This document shows, piece after piece, positions 1-7,805 of a stretch of DNA of 52,054 nucleotides. The position numbers and the translations under genes were made by a program. The notes below the pieces were generated by a model. The model was not told where the DNA came from. It saw nothing but the letters and a program-made list of their open reading frames with translations, and did no database searches. Origin of the DNA: CAYNLK01 sp964398055 (GTDB lineage: Bacteria > Chloroflexota > Anaerolineae > 4572-78 > J111); assembly GCA_964398055.1 (NCBI GenBank), contig CAYNLK010000042.1:1-52054 (forward strand), read 5' to 3'. Numbering within the stretch: position 1 is the first letter of the stretch; the number at the start of each line of letters is the position of its first letter.

Positions 1-54
1 AAAATCCACCTTATTTTTCTCGATTCGTGGTCTTGACAATGGGGTCAGGTTTAG

Positions 55-540
55 TTGGCCATCACCTTTATGCTGTTGGGTGTCGTGGCTGCCCTGGTCG
101 GCGGCTTGATCGGCGGGACGTCGCGGGTGTGGTATTACCTGGTGGCGGCGGTCTGCCTGGCGATTGGCCTGCACATCCTGGGAGGGCTGCCCCTACCGCC
201 GCTGCCCGGCCTGGGCCGGCTGCGGGAAAAAATCAATCTGAAAGGGGCACCCGGAGCGCTGGCGCTAGGGCTGGTGTCGGGGCTGGTAGCTTCGCAGTGC
301 GCCACGCCGGTGCTGGCGGCTGTGCTCACCTATGTGATGGCGAAACAAGAAACGCTGATTTACGGCGCAGCGCTGTTGTTCGTCTATGCCCTGGGCCGGG
401 GTGTGCCGGTGGTGCTGGCCGGCACCTTTACCGGCGTGGTCAAACAACTGCAATCATTGGGCCGCTGGTCGCCGTTTATCGAAAAAGTCAGCGGCGTCAT
501 CATCCTGGGGGTCGGCCTCTACTTTTTATGGCTGGCCTGA
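55..540 (+). CDS. CcdA/DsbD-type thiol-electron transporter, N-terminally truncated
   Basis: A 161-residue, very hydrophobic protein matching the later membrane segments of CcdA, which carries electrons from cytoplasmic thioredoxin to extracytoplasmic thiol proteins. Visible CcdA-like parts are the segment ending LGLHILGGLPLPPLPG, a segment with Cys in SQCATPVL (equivalent to the conserved TPC region) and a last segment after IEKVSGVI. The first segment with its usual PC motif is missing: the frame is closed by TAG at 52-54, so translation could begin only at TTG 55. Full-length CcdA is about 220-240 residues. The gene may be frameshifted near position 50 or cut by rearrangement; only 54 upstream bases are visible. 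The neighbouring thioredoxin/VKOR gene fits a shared thiol-redox role. Family is fairly sure, integrity is not. Confidence 0.6.
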   Translation: MAITFMLLGVVAALVGGLIGGTSRVWYYLVAAVCLAIGLHILGGLPLPPLPGLGRLREKINLKGAPGALALGLVSGLVASQCATPVLAAVLTYVMAKQETLIYGAALLFVYALGRGVPVVLAGTFTGVVKQLQSLGRWSPFIEKVSGVIILGVGLYFLWLA

Positions 541-568
541 ATTAGAACATGGATAGGAGTTAAGCAAA

Positions 569-2230
569 ATGCGTTCATACCTTCTTCTGCTGGGCATAGC
601 GGCCGGATTGTGGTTTACTGCCGCGCCCGAACCATCAGCCGCGGCGACGGCTACGCCGCGGCCAACCCCCACCATCAAAGCCTGCCACATTTGTGACGAG
701 GAGATCATACCGGCGGCGACCCCCACCGTGGCCGAGGCCGCCCAAAAAGGCGACGCGGTGGTGCATGCGGTTATGTTCTGGATGGACACCTGCCCCCACT
801 GCCACGTGGTTTTAGACAAAGTGTTGCCACCGCTCCAGCAAAAATATGGCGATCAGTTACAGATCCATTTGATCGAAGTCAAAAGCGAGGAAATCTGGAA
901 CCACATGGTGCAGGTGGGGACGGCTTTGGGATTTTCCCCGGACCGGCTGGGGGTGCCGTTTTTGGTCATCGGCGACAAAGCGCTCATCGGTTCCGGGCAG
1001 ATTCCGGCCGAACTGCCGGGGCTGATCGAGCAGCACCTGGCAGCCGGCGGATTGGATTACCCCGATATACCGGCCCTGGCCCCTTTGCTGCCGGCAGCCA
1101 TATCTGTCGCAGAGGAGGTTGCGCCGCAGCCAACCGCACCGGCCACGGTTGACTCAGGCCCGACCGGAGCCGAAAAGCCGGTCGTGCGGGCGGTGATGTT
1201 TTGGATGAATGGTTGTCCCGATTGTCATGATGTGCTGGACGAGACTTTACCGCCGTTGCAGCAACAATACCATGATCGGTTGGAAATTCTGTTGATTGAA
1301 ACGTCATCACCAGAAATGTCTGAGCTGGCTTACCGGGCCGCTCAGACCCTGGCTATGCCTCAAAACCGGGTCGTCGTGCCGTTTTTGGTGATAGGCGATA
1401 CTGCGCTGTTCGGTTCAAGGCAAATTGCTGATGAGCTGCCGGGCCTGATTGAAAAACACCTGGCGGCGGGTGGGTTGGATTACCCCGACATACCGGGCCT
1501 GGCCGATTTGCATCCGGCTGTCGCGGCTGATGAGCAGGTAGAAATCCAGGCCCCGGTCTCCCCTGACCCTGAAGAGCCGGTTCAATCGCCGCCTGCGCCT
1601 ATCCCGGTTCAGGCAGTCCAACTTCTCACCGATCTGCCGTCAGCTTCAACGGCAACCGAACTGGCCACCCCCAACGGTTTTGGGCTGGCTATTGCCATTA
1701 TGGTGGGGATGGTCGTGGCCCTGGTCTATACCGGCGCGGTCACCCTCCAGGACCTCAATAACCCTCCCGCTCGCCCGGCCGCGGCCTGGTCCGATGTCGC
1801 CTTTCCCGTGCTGGCGATCATTGGGTTGGGCGTGGCGGTTTACCTGGCCTACGTGGAAACGCAGGCCGTTGCGGCGGTGTGCGGGCCGGTGGGCGACTGT
1901 AACGCCGTGCAAAGCAGCCCTTACGCCAAATTGTTTGGCGTCTTGCCGGTCGGGCTGCTGGGCGCCATCGGTTACATCGCCATTTTAGTTGCCTGGCTGT
2001 GGAGCCGGTTTGGCTCCGGCCGGCTGGCCGATTACGCATCGCTGGTTATGTTTGGGATGGCCCTGTTCGGGGTGCTGTTTTCGTTGTATCTAACCTATCT
2101 TGAGCCGTTTGTGATTGGAGCGGTTTGTATCTGGTGTCTCACCTCGGCGGTTATCATCACCCTGTTGATGCTGCTCAGTCTCAAGCCGGCTATGTTGGCG
2201 ATTCAGACTGAACGGAGAAGTAAGGGATGA
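569..2230 (+). CDS. Secreted double thioredoxin-fold protein fused to a VKOR domain
   Basis: A 553-residue envelope protein. Residues 1-25 are a signal peptide or anchor, followed by a CxxC at 39-42. Two thioredoxin-like domains follow (about 64-170 and 205-311) with active sites CPHC (75-78) and CPDC (216-219). They are clearly an internal duplication: both contain FLVIGD and both end HLAAGGLDYPDIP. A proline-rich linker leads to a membrane VKOR domain (about 370-540) with Cys438 and Cys444 and the quinone-site CIWC (520-523). VKOR domains re-oxidise thioredoxin-fold partners using quinone, so this is probably a self-contained disulfide-forming enzyme outside the membrane. An AGGAG ribosome site precedes ATG 569. 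The next gene overlaps its stop by four bases. Confidence 0.85.
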   Translation: MRSYLLLLGIAAGLWFTAAPEPSAAATATPRPTPTIKACHICDEEIIPAATPTVAEAAQKGDAVVHAVMFWMDTCPHCHVVLDKVLPPLQQKYGDQLQIHLIEVKSEEIWNHMVQVGTALGFSPDRLGVPFLVIGDKALIGSGQIPAELPGLIEQHLAAGGLDYPDIPALAPLLPAAISVAEEVAPQPTAPATVDSGPTGAEKPVVRAVMFWMNGCPDCHDVLDETLPPLQQQYHDRLEILLIETSSPEMSELAYRAAQTLAMPQNRVVVPFLVIGDTALFGSRQIADELPGLIEKHLAAGGLDYPDIPGLADLHPAVAADEQVEIQAPVSPDPEEPVQSPPAPIPVQAVQLLTDLPSASTATELATPNGFGLAIAIMVGMVVALVYTGAVTLQDLNNPPARPAAAWSDVAFPVLAIIGLGVAVYLAYVETQAVAAVCGPVGDCNAVQSSPYAKLFGVLPVGLLGAIGYIAILVAWLWSRFGSGRLADYASLVMFGMALFGVLFSLYLTYLEPFVIGAVCIWCLTSAVIITLLMLLSLKPAMLAIQTERRSKG

Positions 2231-2481
2231 ACATCGACAACCTGAAAAATCCTCATCAGGATAACAAAAAGCAAGCGACCAAATGGTGGGCTTTAGCCGG
2301 GGCTATGCTGGTGGCCAGCGCTTTGCCGTGCCCGGAATGCGGCTCCCCCCTGGGGCTGCACATCTGGCCGCTGCTACCCCTGGTCACGGCTATTCGGATG
2401 GCCGTTCGCCAGACCAAATCAACTGAACAAGCGACCGTCGATGATGAAAGTTTTAGCCAGCCTGCCTCAGAAGAGGCATGA
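2227..2481 (+). CDS. Small membrane protein with CPEC motif
   Basis: An 84-residue protein not recognised as a named family. It has a lysine-rich cytoplasmic start, two hydrophobic stretches (about residues 20-34 and 43-56) separated by a loop with CPEC, and an acidic hydrophilic tail. The ATG overlaps the stop of the thioredoxin/VKOR gene (ATGA), so the two are almost certainly cotranslated. A membrane hairpin presenting a CxxC next to a VKOR fusion suggests a redox accessory, but that is inference. Coding status is supported by the overlap and by the well-placed downstream gene. Confidence 0.6.
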   Translation: MNIDNLKNPHQDNKKQATKWWALAGAMLVASALPCPECGSPLGLHIWPLLPLVTAIRMAVRQTKSTEQATVDDESFSQPASEEA

Positions 2482-2495
2482 TTAGGAGGATGATT

Positions 2496-2705
2496 ATGCC
2501 AACCTATAGCTATATCTGTGACCAGTGTCAAAACAAATTTGAGGTGTTCGCCTCGATCAAACAAAAAGAAAAGGGGTTACAGCCGGTCTGCCCCCATTGC
2601 GGCAGCATCCAAACCCGCCAGACATATGGAGTGGTGACTGTGTTGGCCGGCTCGCACTCACATTCGTCTGGCGGTAGCTGTTGCGCCCCCCGGCGCAAAT
2701 CATAA
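2496..2705 (+). CDS. FmdB-family zinc-ribbon protein
   Basis: A 69-residue protein starting MPTYSYICDQC. It has the paired CxxC of the FmdB regulatory zinc ribbon (CDQC and CPHC) and a Ser/His-rich tail containing SCC. ATG 2496 is chosen because AGGAGG lies six bases upstream; two earlier in-frame ATGs (2478, 2490) leave no room for a ribosome site. Members accompany formamidase and other metabolic genes, but their molecular role is not settled. A second FmdB paralog at 31746 ends in GPGCC, so the Cys-Cys tail recurs in this window. Confidence 0.85.
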   Translation: MPTYSYICDQCQNKFEVFASIKQKEKGLQPVCPHCGSIQTRQTYGVVTVLAGSHSHSSGGSCCAPRRKS

Positions 2706-2789
2706 GGCGCCAAGTCGCGGGTAAGCCGGCGCTTGACGCCGCTCTTTACCTTGATTGGTTGTATTTTGCGAAGAAACGGAGGTGTAAAA

Positions 2790-3224
2790 ATGAAGCGCAT
2801 CCTGGTAGCTGTAGATGGCTCGAAGTACGGCCTGGCCGCGGTCAAATCGGCCATAAAACTGGCGGTTGACCGGGGCCTCAAGTCAGTCACGTTAATCAAT
2901 GTTATTCCATCGGTGTCTACGCCCAATGGCATCATGCTGACCGGGGCGCCGCCCGATGATGTCGAGGCCTGGGAGGTTTTTGCCGAACCCAAGGCTCTGC
3001 TCAAAGCGGCCGGCCTGGAAGCCAAGCTTCTGTTGTGCGAAGGCGATCCAAGTATGGAAATTATTCGAGTGGCCAAAAAACGAAACTATGATTTGATTGT
3101 GGTGGGGCACCGCGGACTGTCGCCGGTGAAAGCGTTCTTACTGGGTAGCGTCTCCAACCGGGTGGTGGCCCACGCGCCGTGTTCGGTGCTGGTGGTGCGC
3201 CCCGGGTTGAATGATAATAGCTAA
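2790..3224 (+). CDS. Universal stress protein UspA family
   Basis: A 144-residue single-domain Usp protein. It begins MKRILVAVDGS and carries the ATP-binding pattern G-x2-G-x9-G-S near the C-terminus (GHRGLSPVKAFLLGSVS), so it should be a nucleotide-binding Usp. ATG 2790 has GGAGG about seven bases upstream; the frame is open further upstream but without a better start. Usp proteins respond to starvation, redox and respiratory stress; nothing in the sequence identifies a specific partner. It probably closes the thiol-redox gene group. Confidence 0.9.
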   Translation: MKRILVAVDGSKYGLAAVKSAIKLAVDRGLKSVTLINVIPSVSTPNGIMLTGAPPDDVEAWEVFAEPKALLKAAGLEAKLLLCEGDPSMEIIRVAKKRNYDLIVVGHRGLSPVKAFLLGSVSNRVVAHAPCSVLVVRPGLNDNS

Positions 3225-3240
3225 AAATCCAGGAATTTTT

Positions 3241-3336
3241 ATGACCGCAGTCAAAGTAGAAGTTCGAGCCGGAGCCTACTACGACTCCACCATTCTGATG
3301 CAACTGCAAAGTTCCCTGGGCTTAGTGACCGATTGA
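3241..3336 (+). pseudogene. Short ORF resembling the N-terminus of FdrA
   Basis: A 31-codon ORF with AGGAA five bases before its ATG. The start, MTAVKVEVRAGAYYDS, resembles the first strand of FdrA-like acyl-CoA-synthetase-fold proteins (R-x-G-x-Y-x-D-S followed by L-M). It then stops at TGA 3334, whereas FdrA is about 500 residues. It may be a remnant, or a real small peptide preceding the 48-codon ORF. FdrA-like genes often sit with ASKHA or hydantoinase-like genes, which would fit the gene at 3732. The resemblance is by eye over about 20 residues. Confidence 0.3.
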
Positions 3337-3352
3337 CCAATTGGAGCAGCTC

Positions 3353-3499
3353 ATGAAAAAAATGCTGTCAATCCCGCTGGAAGATGAGGAAATCATTGAA
3401 CTTTGCCGAATCTTGATCGATAAAGACGCGGCGGGCGCGCTCGAATTTCTGCAAACGCACGTCAAGGGTCAGGCTCGTGACCTGCTGGAAGGCGGCTGA
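3353..3499 (+). CDS. Small hypothetical protein, 48 residues
   Basis: ATG 3353 lies six bases after GGAG, and the ORF runs 48 codons to TGA 3497. The product begins MKKMLSIPLEDEEIIELCR and is acidic and amphipathic, probably two helices, with one Cys. I do not recognise the family. It is too short for most gene finders, but the ribosome site and balanced codon use support translation. It lies between UspA and the tandem hairpins upstream of the HyuA-like gene. Confidence 0.45.
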   Translation: MKKMLSIPLEDEEIIELCRILIDKDAAGALEFLQTHVKGQARDLLEGG

Positions 3500-3644
3500 A
3501 AAGTAATGATCGAGGTGCCCGGTGCGGGTATCACTCAGTTAAAAGGTAACCTGTTAGGAAGACGTTAATAGCTGATCGTGTTGATTGCTGGTGCAACTTT
3601 ATGTCTTCATAATCTACCAGTCTCAGTAGATCCAAATTTACGTA

Positions 3645-3690
3645 GGACGGCATCCCTATGCCGTCCGCAAAGGCATTGGGATGCCTTTGC
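3645..3690. repeat. Two abutting perfect hairpins with complementary loops
   Basis: The first hairpin has a 9-bp stem (3645-3653 with 3658-3666) and loop CCCT. The second starts at the next base with a 10-bp stem (3667-3676 with 3681-3690) and loop TGGG. Both stems contain GGCAT/ATGCC, and the loops could pair through CCC/GGG. The unit sits 42 bases before the HyuA-like start and may be a REP-like element, a transcription barrier or a leader structure. No T-run follows the second stem directly. Confidence 0.7.
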
Positions 3691-3731
3691 TGCGGTAAAA
3701 AATTGGATCCTATGAAAGGCAACAATATTTT

Positions 3732-5771
3732 ATGGCAGTCTTACTTGGAATTGACACCGGCGGTACTTATACCGATGCCGTACTTTATGACGAGCAAAAA
3801 GGGGTTGTCAGTTCAGCGAAAGCGCTAACCACCAAGCACGATTTATCGATTGGTATTCGTAACGCCCTGGAAGCAGTCCTACCCCGGCCGCTGCCTGACA
3901 TCGGCCTGGTTTCCCTATCCACCACCCTTGCCACCAATGCTATCGTTGAAGGCCAGACCAGCCCCATTTGTTTATTGTTGTTGGGTTATTCGTCCGACGC
4001 GCTCAAACGGGCCGGATTGGGCCAGGCCCTGGGGAACGATCCAGTAGTCTTTATCGACGGCGGCCATACTTTGACCGGCCAGGAGCAGATGCCGCTGGAC
4101 CTGGAGACGGCCCGTCAGGCCATTTTAACTTATGCCCCGCAAGTAAGCGCTTTTGCTATATCCGGCTATTTTGCCGTGCTTAACCCGGCCCACGAACTGG
4201 CCGTGCGTGACCTGGTCCGAGAGTTGACCGGGCTGCCGGTAAGCTGCGGCCACGAATTGACCTCAAATCTGAATGCACCCCGGCGCGCCCTGACTGTGGC
4301 TCTGAATGCTCGCCTCATTCCTCTGTTGCAACAGCTTATCCTGTCGGTTAAGGATATGCTGGCTGAAAAAGCTATTCAAGCGCCGTTGATGGTAGTCAAG
4401 GGCGATGGTTCGTTGATTGAAGCGCCGTTAGCCCTGGAACGCCCGGTGGAAACTATCCTCTCCGGACCGGCGGCCAGTGTGGTTGGCGCGCGGCACCTGT
4501 CAGGCGCAAGCGATGTGTTCGTGGTCGATATGGGCGGTACGACTACCGACATTGCCCTCCTGCACAGTGACCGGCCGGTACTGAATGTGGCTGGCGCTAC
4601 TGTTGGCGGCTGGCAGACTATGGTTGAGGCGATAGCGATTCATACTTCCGGACTGGGCGGCGACAGTGAAATTCGTTGGGATGAAAAAGAAGGTCTGGTC
4701 ATCGGCCCGCGGCGGGTAGTACCGCTCAGTTTGCTGGCTTATGATAAACCGCAAGTCCTGGACACTCTTCACCGCCAGCTAGCCAAAGAAACGGTTGGTC
4801 CCTACGCCGGCCGGTTTGCGCTGCGCCAGCGCCAGTTTTCTCACGGGCAGAATAGTCTCAACCCGGAACAGCGAGCTGTTTGGGAAGCCCTGGCTGCCGG
4901 ACCAACTCCACTGGAAACTCTGTTTCACACCGCCTTTCAGGCTTGCAGCTGGCAGCGCGCCCTGGACCAGTTGGTAGAACGGGGGTTGGTAGTGATCAGC
5001 AGCTTTACCCCTACCGATGCCGCCCACGTTCTGGGCCATTATCGGGCCTGGTCGGTAGAAGCAGCCGAACTGGGGGCCAGGTTATGGCGGCGACGAACTT
5101 TGCCGCTTCCGGTGATGGGGGATGAAGGCGACTTTTGCCGGCAGGTCATGCAGCAGGTAACCGTTCAGTTAGGCCGGGCGCTGGTTAGCGTTGCCCTGGC
5201 TCAGACCGACAAAGTGGATTTGAACGGATCAGGACCTTGGTGCCACTTATTTGTTGACCGGGCGTTGACCGGCCAAAATGGAACAGAGGCATTGGTAGAT
5301 GTCGCGCTCACGTTGCACCGCCCGTTGGTGGCTATTGGCGCCCCGGTAAGCACTTACTACCCGGCGGTGGCCGAACGTTTACACACGCAACTGTATATCC
5401 CTCCTCACGCTGAAGTAGCCAATGCCGTTGGCGCGGTGGTCGGTAGTGTTATCCAGCGGGTACGCGTCTTGATTAAGCCCCTCCCGGACGAGGCCGGCTT
5501 TCGCCTCCATTCGCCTACCGGTTTACAGGACTTTACCGAATTGGAAGAGGCAGCCGATAGCGCGATTGAAGCGGCCCGCCTGTTGGCAGAAGATCGGGCC
5601 CGTCGGGCGGGCGCGACTGAGGTGCAGGTGCAAGTCCGGCGCGAGGATCGTATCTACCAGCCACCAGACGGCAGCGGCCAGGCTCTTTACCTTGAAACCG
5701 AAGTGATCGCAGCAGCCGTTGGCCGCCCCAAATTGGCCGCAGTTAAAACTACTAAAAAGGCAACATTATGA
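3732..5771 (+). CDS. HyuA-like hydantoinase/oxoprolinase-family ASKHA ATPase
   Basis: A 679-residue protein with the N-terminal phosphate loop LGIDTGGTYTDAVLYD and the second ATP motif VVDMGGTTTDIALL (about residues 263-276), both typical of the HyuA/oxoprolinase ATP-binding subunit. Residues about 375-440 look like an inserted winged helix, which is unusual. The C-terminal region keeps the glycine-rich ANAVGAVVG stretch of the fold. The usual partner HyuB (hydantoinase B/carboxylase beta) is absent, so simple hydantoin or oxoproline hydrolysis is unlikely. It overlaps the next gene by four bases, and that gene encodes a 4Fe-4S protein. ATP-driven activation or electron transfer to a partner is a reasonable inference. 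Confidence 0.8.
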   Translation: MAVLLGIDTGGTYTDAVLYDEQKGVVSSAKALTTKHDLSIGIRNALEAVLPRPLPDIGLVSLSTTLATNAIVEGQTSPICLLLLGYSSDALKRAGLGQALGNDPVVFIDGGHTLTGQEQMPLDLETARQAILTYAPQVSAFAISGYFAVLNPAHELAVRDLVRELTGLPVSCGHELTSNLNAPRRALTVALNARLIPLLQQLILSVKDMLAEKAIQAPLMVVKGDGSLIEAPLALERPVETILSGPAASVVGARHLSGASDVFVVDMGGTTTDIALLHSDRPVLNVAGATVGGWQTMVEAIAIHTSGLGGDSEIRWDEKEGLVIGPRRVVPLSLLAYDKPQVLDTLHRQLAKETVGPYAGRFALRQRQFSHGQNSLNPEQRAVWEALAAGPTPLETLFHTAFQACSWQRALDQLVERGLVVISSFTPTDAAHVLGHYRAWSVEAAELGARLWRRRTLPLPVMGDEGDFCRQVMQQVTVQLGRALVSVALAQTDKVDLNGSGPWCHLFVDRALTGQNGTEALVDVALTLHRPLVAIGAPVSTYYPAVAERLHTQLYIPPHAEVANAVGAVVGSVIQRVRVLIKPLPDEAGFRLHSPTGLQDFTELEEAADSAIEAARLLAEDRARRAGATEVQVQVRREDRIYQPPDGSGQALYLETEVIAAAVGRPKLAAVKTTKKATL

Positions 5772-6340
5772 CTTTTGTCGAGTCGATCCAACTGGTCAAA
5801 ACCATACCCTGCCTGGCCGAGCCGGGCAAAATCATCGTCATCGGCCGGCCGTCACGAACTATTGATGGCATCCTCCCGTTGGTGGCGGCGGTGGCCCCCA
5901 CTGTGGTCGCCTTCAATCCGGTAGCCGGCCAGTTGACCCTGCGCCGGCGGCCCGGCCTGATCACCTTCTATGCCGACAGGGTGATGATCACCCAGGTCAC
6001 GGATACCGCGGAAGGGCTGGAGCTGCTGGCAGCGCTCCGCGACCTGCTGAACCAGTGCTGGGCGCAGCGGGATACCATCGAGCCGGTGACCACGGCCCGG
6101 CGGCGGCCTCGCCCGCTGGATGTGTGGGAACTGTTGCCGCAGACCAACTGCCGCCAATGCGGCGAGGCCACCTGCCTGGCCTTTGCCTGCGCCCTGCTGT
6201 TGAATAAGCAAACCGTGGCCGCCTGCCAGCCTTTGCTGACCGAGCCGCAATTTGCCCAGCGGCGAGAACAACTGGCCACATTGGTCCTGGCCGAACCGTC
6301 GGCGGCCGGGCCGGGCATCGATTTAGCGGGAGGGCTATAG
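5768..6340 (+). CDS. 4Fe-4S protein with CFeSP-type (PF04060-like) cluster domain
   Basis: A 190-residue protein. Residues 1-110 form an unassigned domain; residues about 118-165 hold the cluster motif CRQCGEATC followed by a later Cys (VAACQPLL). That pattern occurs in the small Fe-S domain of corrinoid iron-sulfur protein and related redox proteins. The ATG overlaps the HyuA-like stop (ATGA), so the two probably act together, for instance as an ATPase driving an Fe-S electron donor. A paralog with the same two-part layout lies at 7239. No corrinoid-binding domain is visible. Confidence 0.75.
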   Translation: MTFVESIQLVKTIPCLAEPGKIIVIGRPSRTIDGILPLVAAVAPTVVAFNPVAGQLTLRRRPGLITFYADRVMITQVTDTAEGLELLAALRDLLNQCWAQRDTIEPVTTARRRPRPLDVWELLPQTNCRQCGEATCLAFACALLLNKQTVAACQPLLTEPQFAQRREQLATLVLAEPSAAGPGIDLAGGL

Positions 6341-6344
6341 CCTG

Positions 6345-7070
6345 ATGAGAACGCTCCTGGCCGTTTTGGCGCACCCTGATGACGAAACTTTCCGCTGCGG
6401 CGGAATGCTGGCGCTGCTGGCCCGGCAGGCAGTCCGGGTGCAGGTATTGACCGCCAGCCGCGGCCAGGCCGGTTCCTGCGGCGACCCGCCCCTGTGCCGG
6501 CCGGAGAGTCTGGGGATGGTGCGGGAAGCCGAACTACGCTGCGCCTGCGCCGCCCTGGGGCTGGAACCGCCCATCCTGCTGGATTATCAGGATGGCGCGC
6601 TGGAGCGGGTGTCTGAAACCGAAGCAGTGAACCAGGTTATGGCTGTTGTGCAAGAACTTCGGCCACAGGTGCTGCTTACCTGGCCACCGGACGGCCTGTC
6701 GGGTCACCCGGATCATGTGGCGGTCAGCCGCTGGACGACACTGGTCTTTGAACAGGCGGCCAGACTGGGGCCGGAGGTCCCGGCTGCGCTCTACCACCTG
6801 GTGCTGCCCCGTTCCATCGCCGATAGGTTGGGCCTGGCTCACCTGCAGGCAATACCGGATGCAGCCGTCACTCTCGCCGTAGACGTGACCCCGGTTTGGG
6901 TACAAAAACTGGCGGCCATCCACTGCCACCAGACCCAACTGGGGGCTTCGCCCATCATGGCGGCGGATGAGGAACAGCAACGCCTCTTTCTGGGCCGGGA
7001 GTATTTTCGCCGGGTGCAGGCCCGGACGGCCGAGGATTTCTGTTTGGAATTGAGAATAGCAACACAATAG
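6345..7070 (+). CDS. PIG-L (LmbE-like) deacetylase
   Basis: A 241-residue PIG-L family zinc deacetylase. The metal site is visible as AHPDDE (residues 9-14) and the later HPDH. The family removes N-acetyl groups from sugar conjugates, including steps in mycothiol and bacillithiol synthesis, so a low-molecular-weight thiol substrate is possible but not shown. ATG 6345 follows GGGAGGG by about ten bases. It sits between two paralogous 4Fe-4S genes, suggesting membership of the same pathway. Confidence 0.85.
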   Translation: MRTLLAVLAHPDDETFRCGGMLALLARQAVRVQVLTASRGQAGSCGDPPLCRPESLGMVREAELRCACAALGLEPPILLDYQDGALERVSETEAVNQVMAVVQELRPQVLLTWPPDGLSGHPDHVAVSRWTTLVFEQAARLGPEVPAALYHLVLPRSIADRLGLAHLQAIPDAAVTLAVDVTPVWVQKLAAIHCHQTQLGASPIMAADEEQQRLFLGREYFRRVQARTAEDFCLELRIATQ

Positions 7071-7178
7071 ATGGTATTTGGGTTACTATTTGCCTCGACG
7101 CAGCCGGATGTTGGGCTACTGATGCGTCTGTAACCGAGACTGATCAGATGTAACTGAGGAAACTCTAACTTTATATCG

Positions 7179-7214
7179 CGTACTGCGTAGAATTTTTACG
7201 CAATACGCAGTACG
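7179..7214. repeat. 10-bp inverted repeat upstream of the second 4Fe-4S gene
   Basis: CGTACTGCGT (7179-7188) and its exact complement ACGCAGTACG (7205-7214) enclose 16 bases. An alternative smaller hairpin, GCGTA with TACGC, uses overlapping bases, so two exclusive folds are possible. It ends about 25 bases before the ATG at 7239. It may be an operator, a leader structure or one of the palindromic repeats common in this window. Confidence 0.6.
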
Positions 7215-7238
7215 AAAGACGAAACAAGGAGCAAATCT

Positions 7239-7775
7239 ATGTTGATTGAAGAGTATGATCTGGAAGTTTTTACCCCGCCCTGCGAACCGGGCGCAGAAAA
7301 ATGGAGCGCCATCGCCCGGCTCAAGGTAGACATCAGCGAAGTGCTGCCCTACCTGAACGCCACCCTGCGCGGCGCAGTCTACAACCACGCTGCCCAGGCC
7401 CTGACCTGGAAAAAAGGCGGCCGCAATACTGCCTTCCATCCCTACCAGATTGCCGCCTCCAACCTGGAGGATCGAGCCGAGGCCGAACAGGTTATCACCG
7501 GCCTGATCAAAACGGTCAACCGGACCTGGGAGAAGCGGGCCGAGATCGAGCCGGATTTTGAAACCCGCCAACGACCTACGCCGATGGCCCTGTTCAAATT
7601 GCTGCCCGGCACCAACTGCAAGGCGTGCGGCCAGCCGACCTGTTTCACCTTTGCCCTGAAGCTGGCCGCCAGCCAACAGACGCTGGAGGAATGCCCGCCC
7701 CTGTTGCAGCCGGAGTATGCCGACCGGCTGGCCCAACTGCGGGCGCTGGTCATTGATGCGCCGGCCATTGGTTGA
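7239..7775 (+). CDS. 4Fe-4S protein, paralog of the gene at 5768
   Basis: A 178-residue protein ending in a CFeSP-type cluster domain: NCKACGQPTCFTFAL with a further Cys in LEECPPLL. As in the gene at 5768, the cluster follows a 110-residue N-terminal domain, and both contain a Thr/Arg-rich segment ending in ELLP or KLLPGTNC. The N-terminal half is unassigned. AAGGAG lies eight bases before ATG 7239. Two divergent copies of the same unusual Fe-S protein in one cluster suggest a heterodimer or two electron-transfer steps. Confidence 0.75.
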   Translation: MLIEEYDLEVFTPPCEPGAEKWSAIARLKVDISEVLPYLNATLRGAVYNHAAQALTWKKGGRNTAFHPYQIAASNLEDRAEAEQVITGLIKTVNRTWEKRAEIEPDFETRQRPTPMALFKLLPGTNCKACGQPTCFTFALKLAASQQTLEECPPLLQPEYADRLAQLRALVIDAPAIG

Positions 7776-7805
7776 TAATTTTTGGGCGAAGGTGGAGAAA
7801 ATCTC

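Noticed and set aside
27..545. Overlapping 172-codon frame covering the CcdA-like gene
   Set aside because: The product is arginine- and glycine-rich with no membrane segments, while the other frame reads as a clear CcdA membrane protein.
984..1310. Antisense ORF inside the thioredoxin/VKOR gene
   Set aside because: It has no ribosome site or recognisable domain and mirrors the high-GC codons of the real gene.
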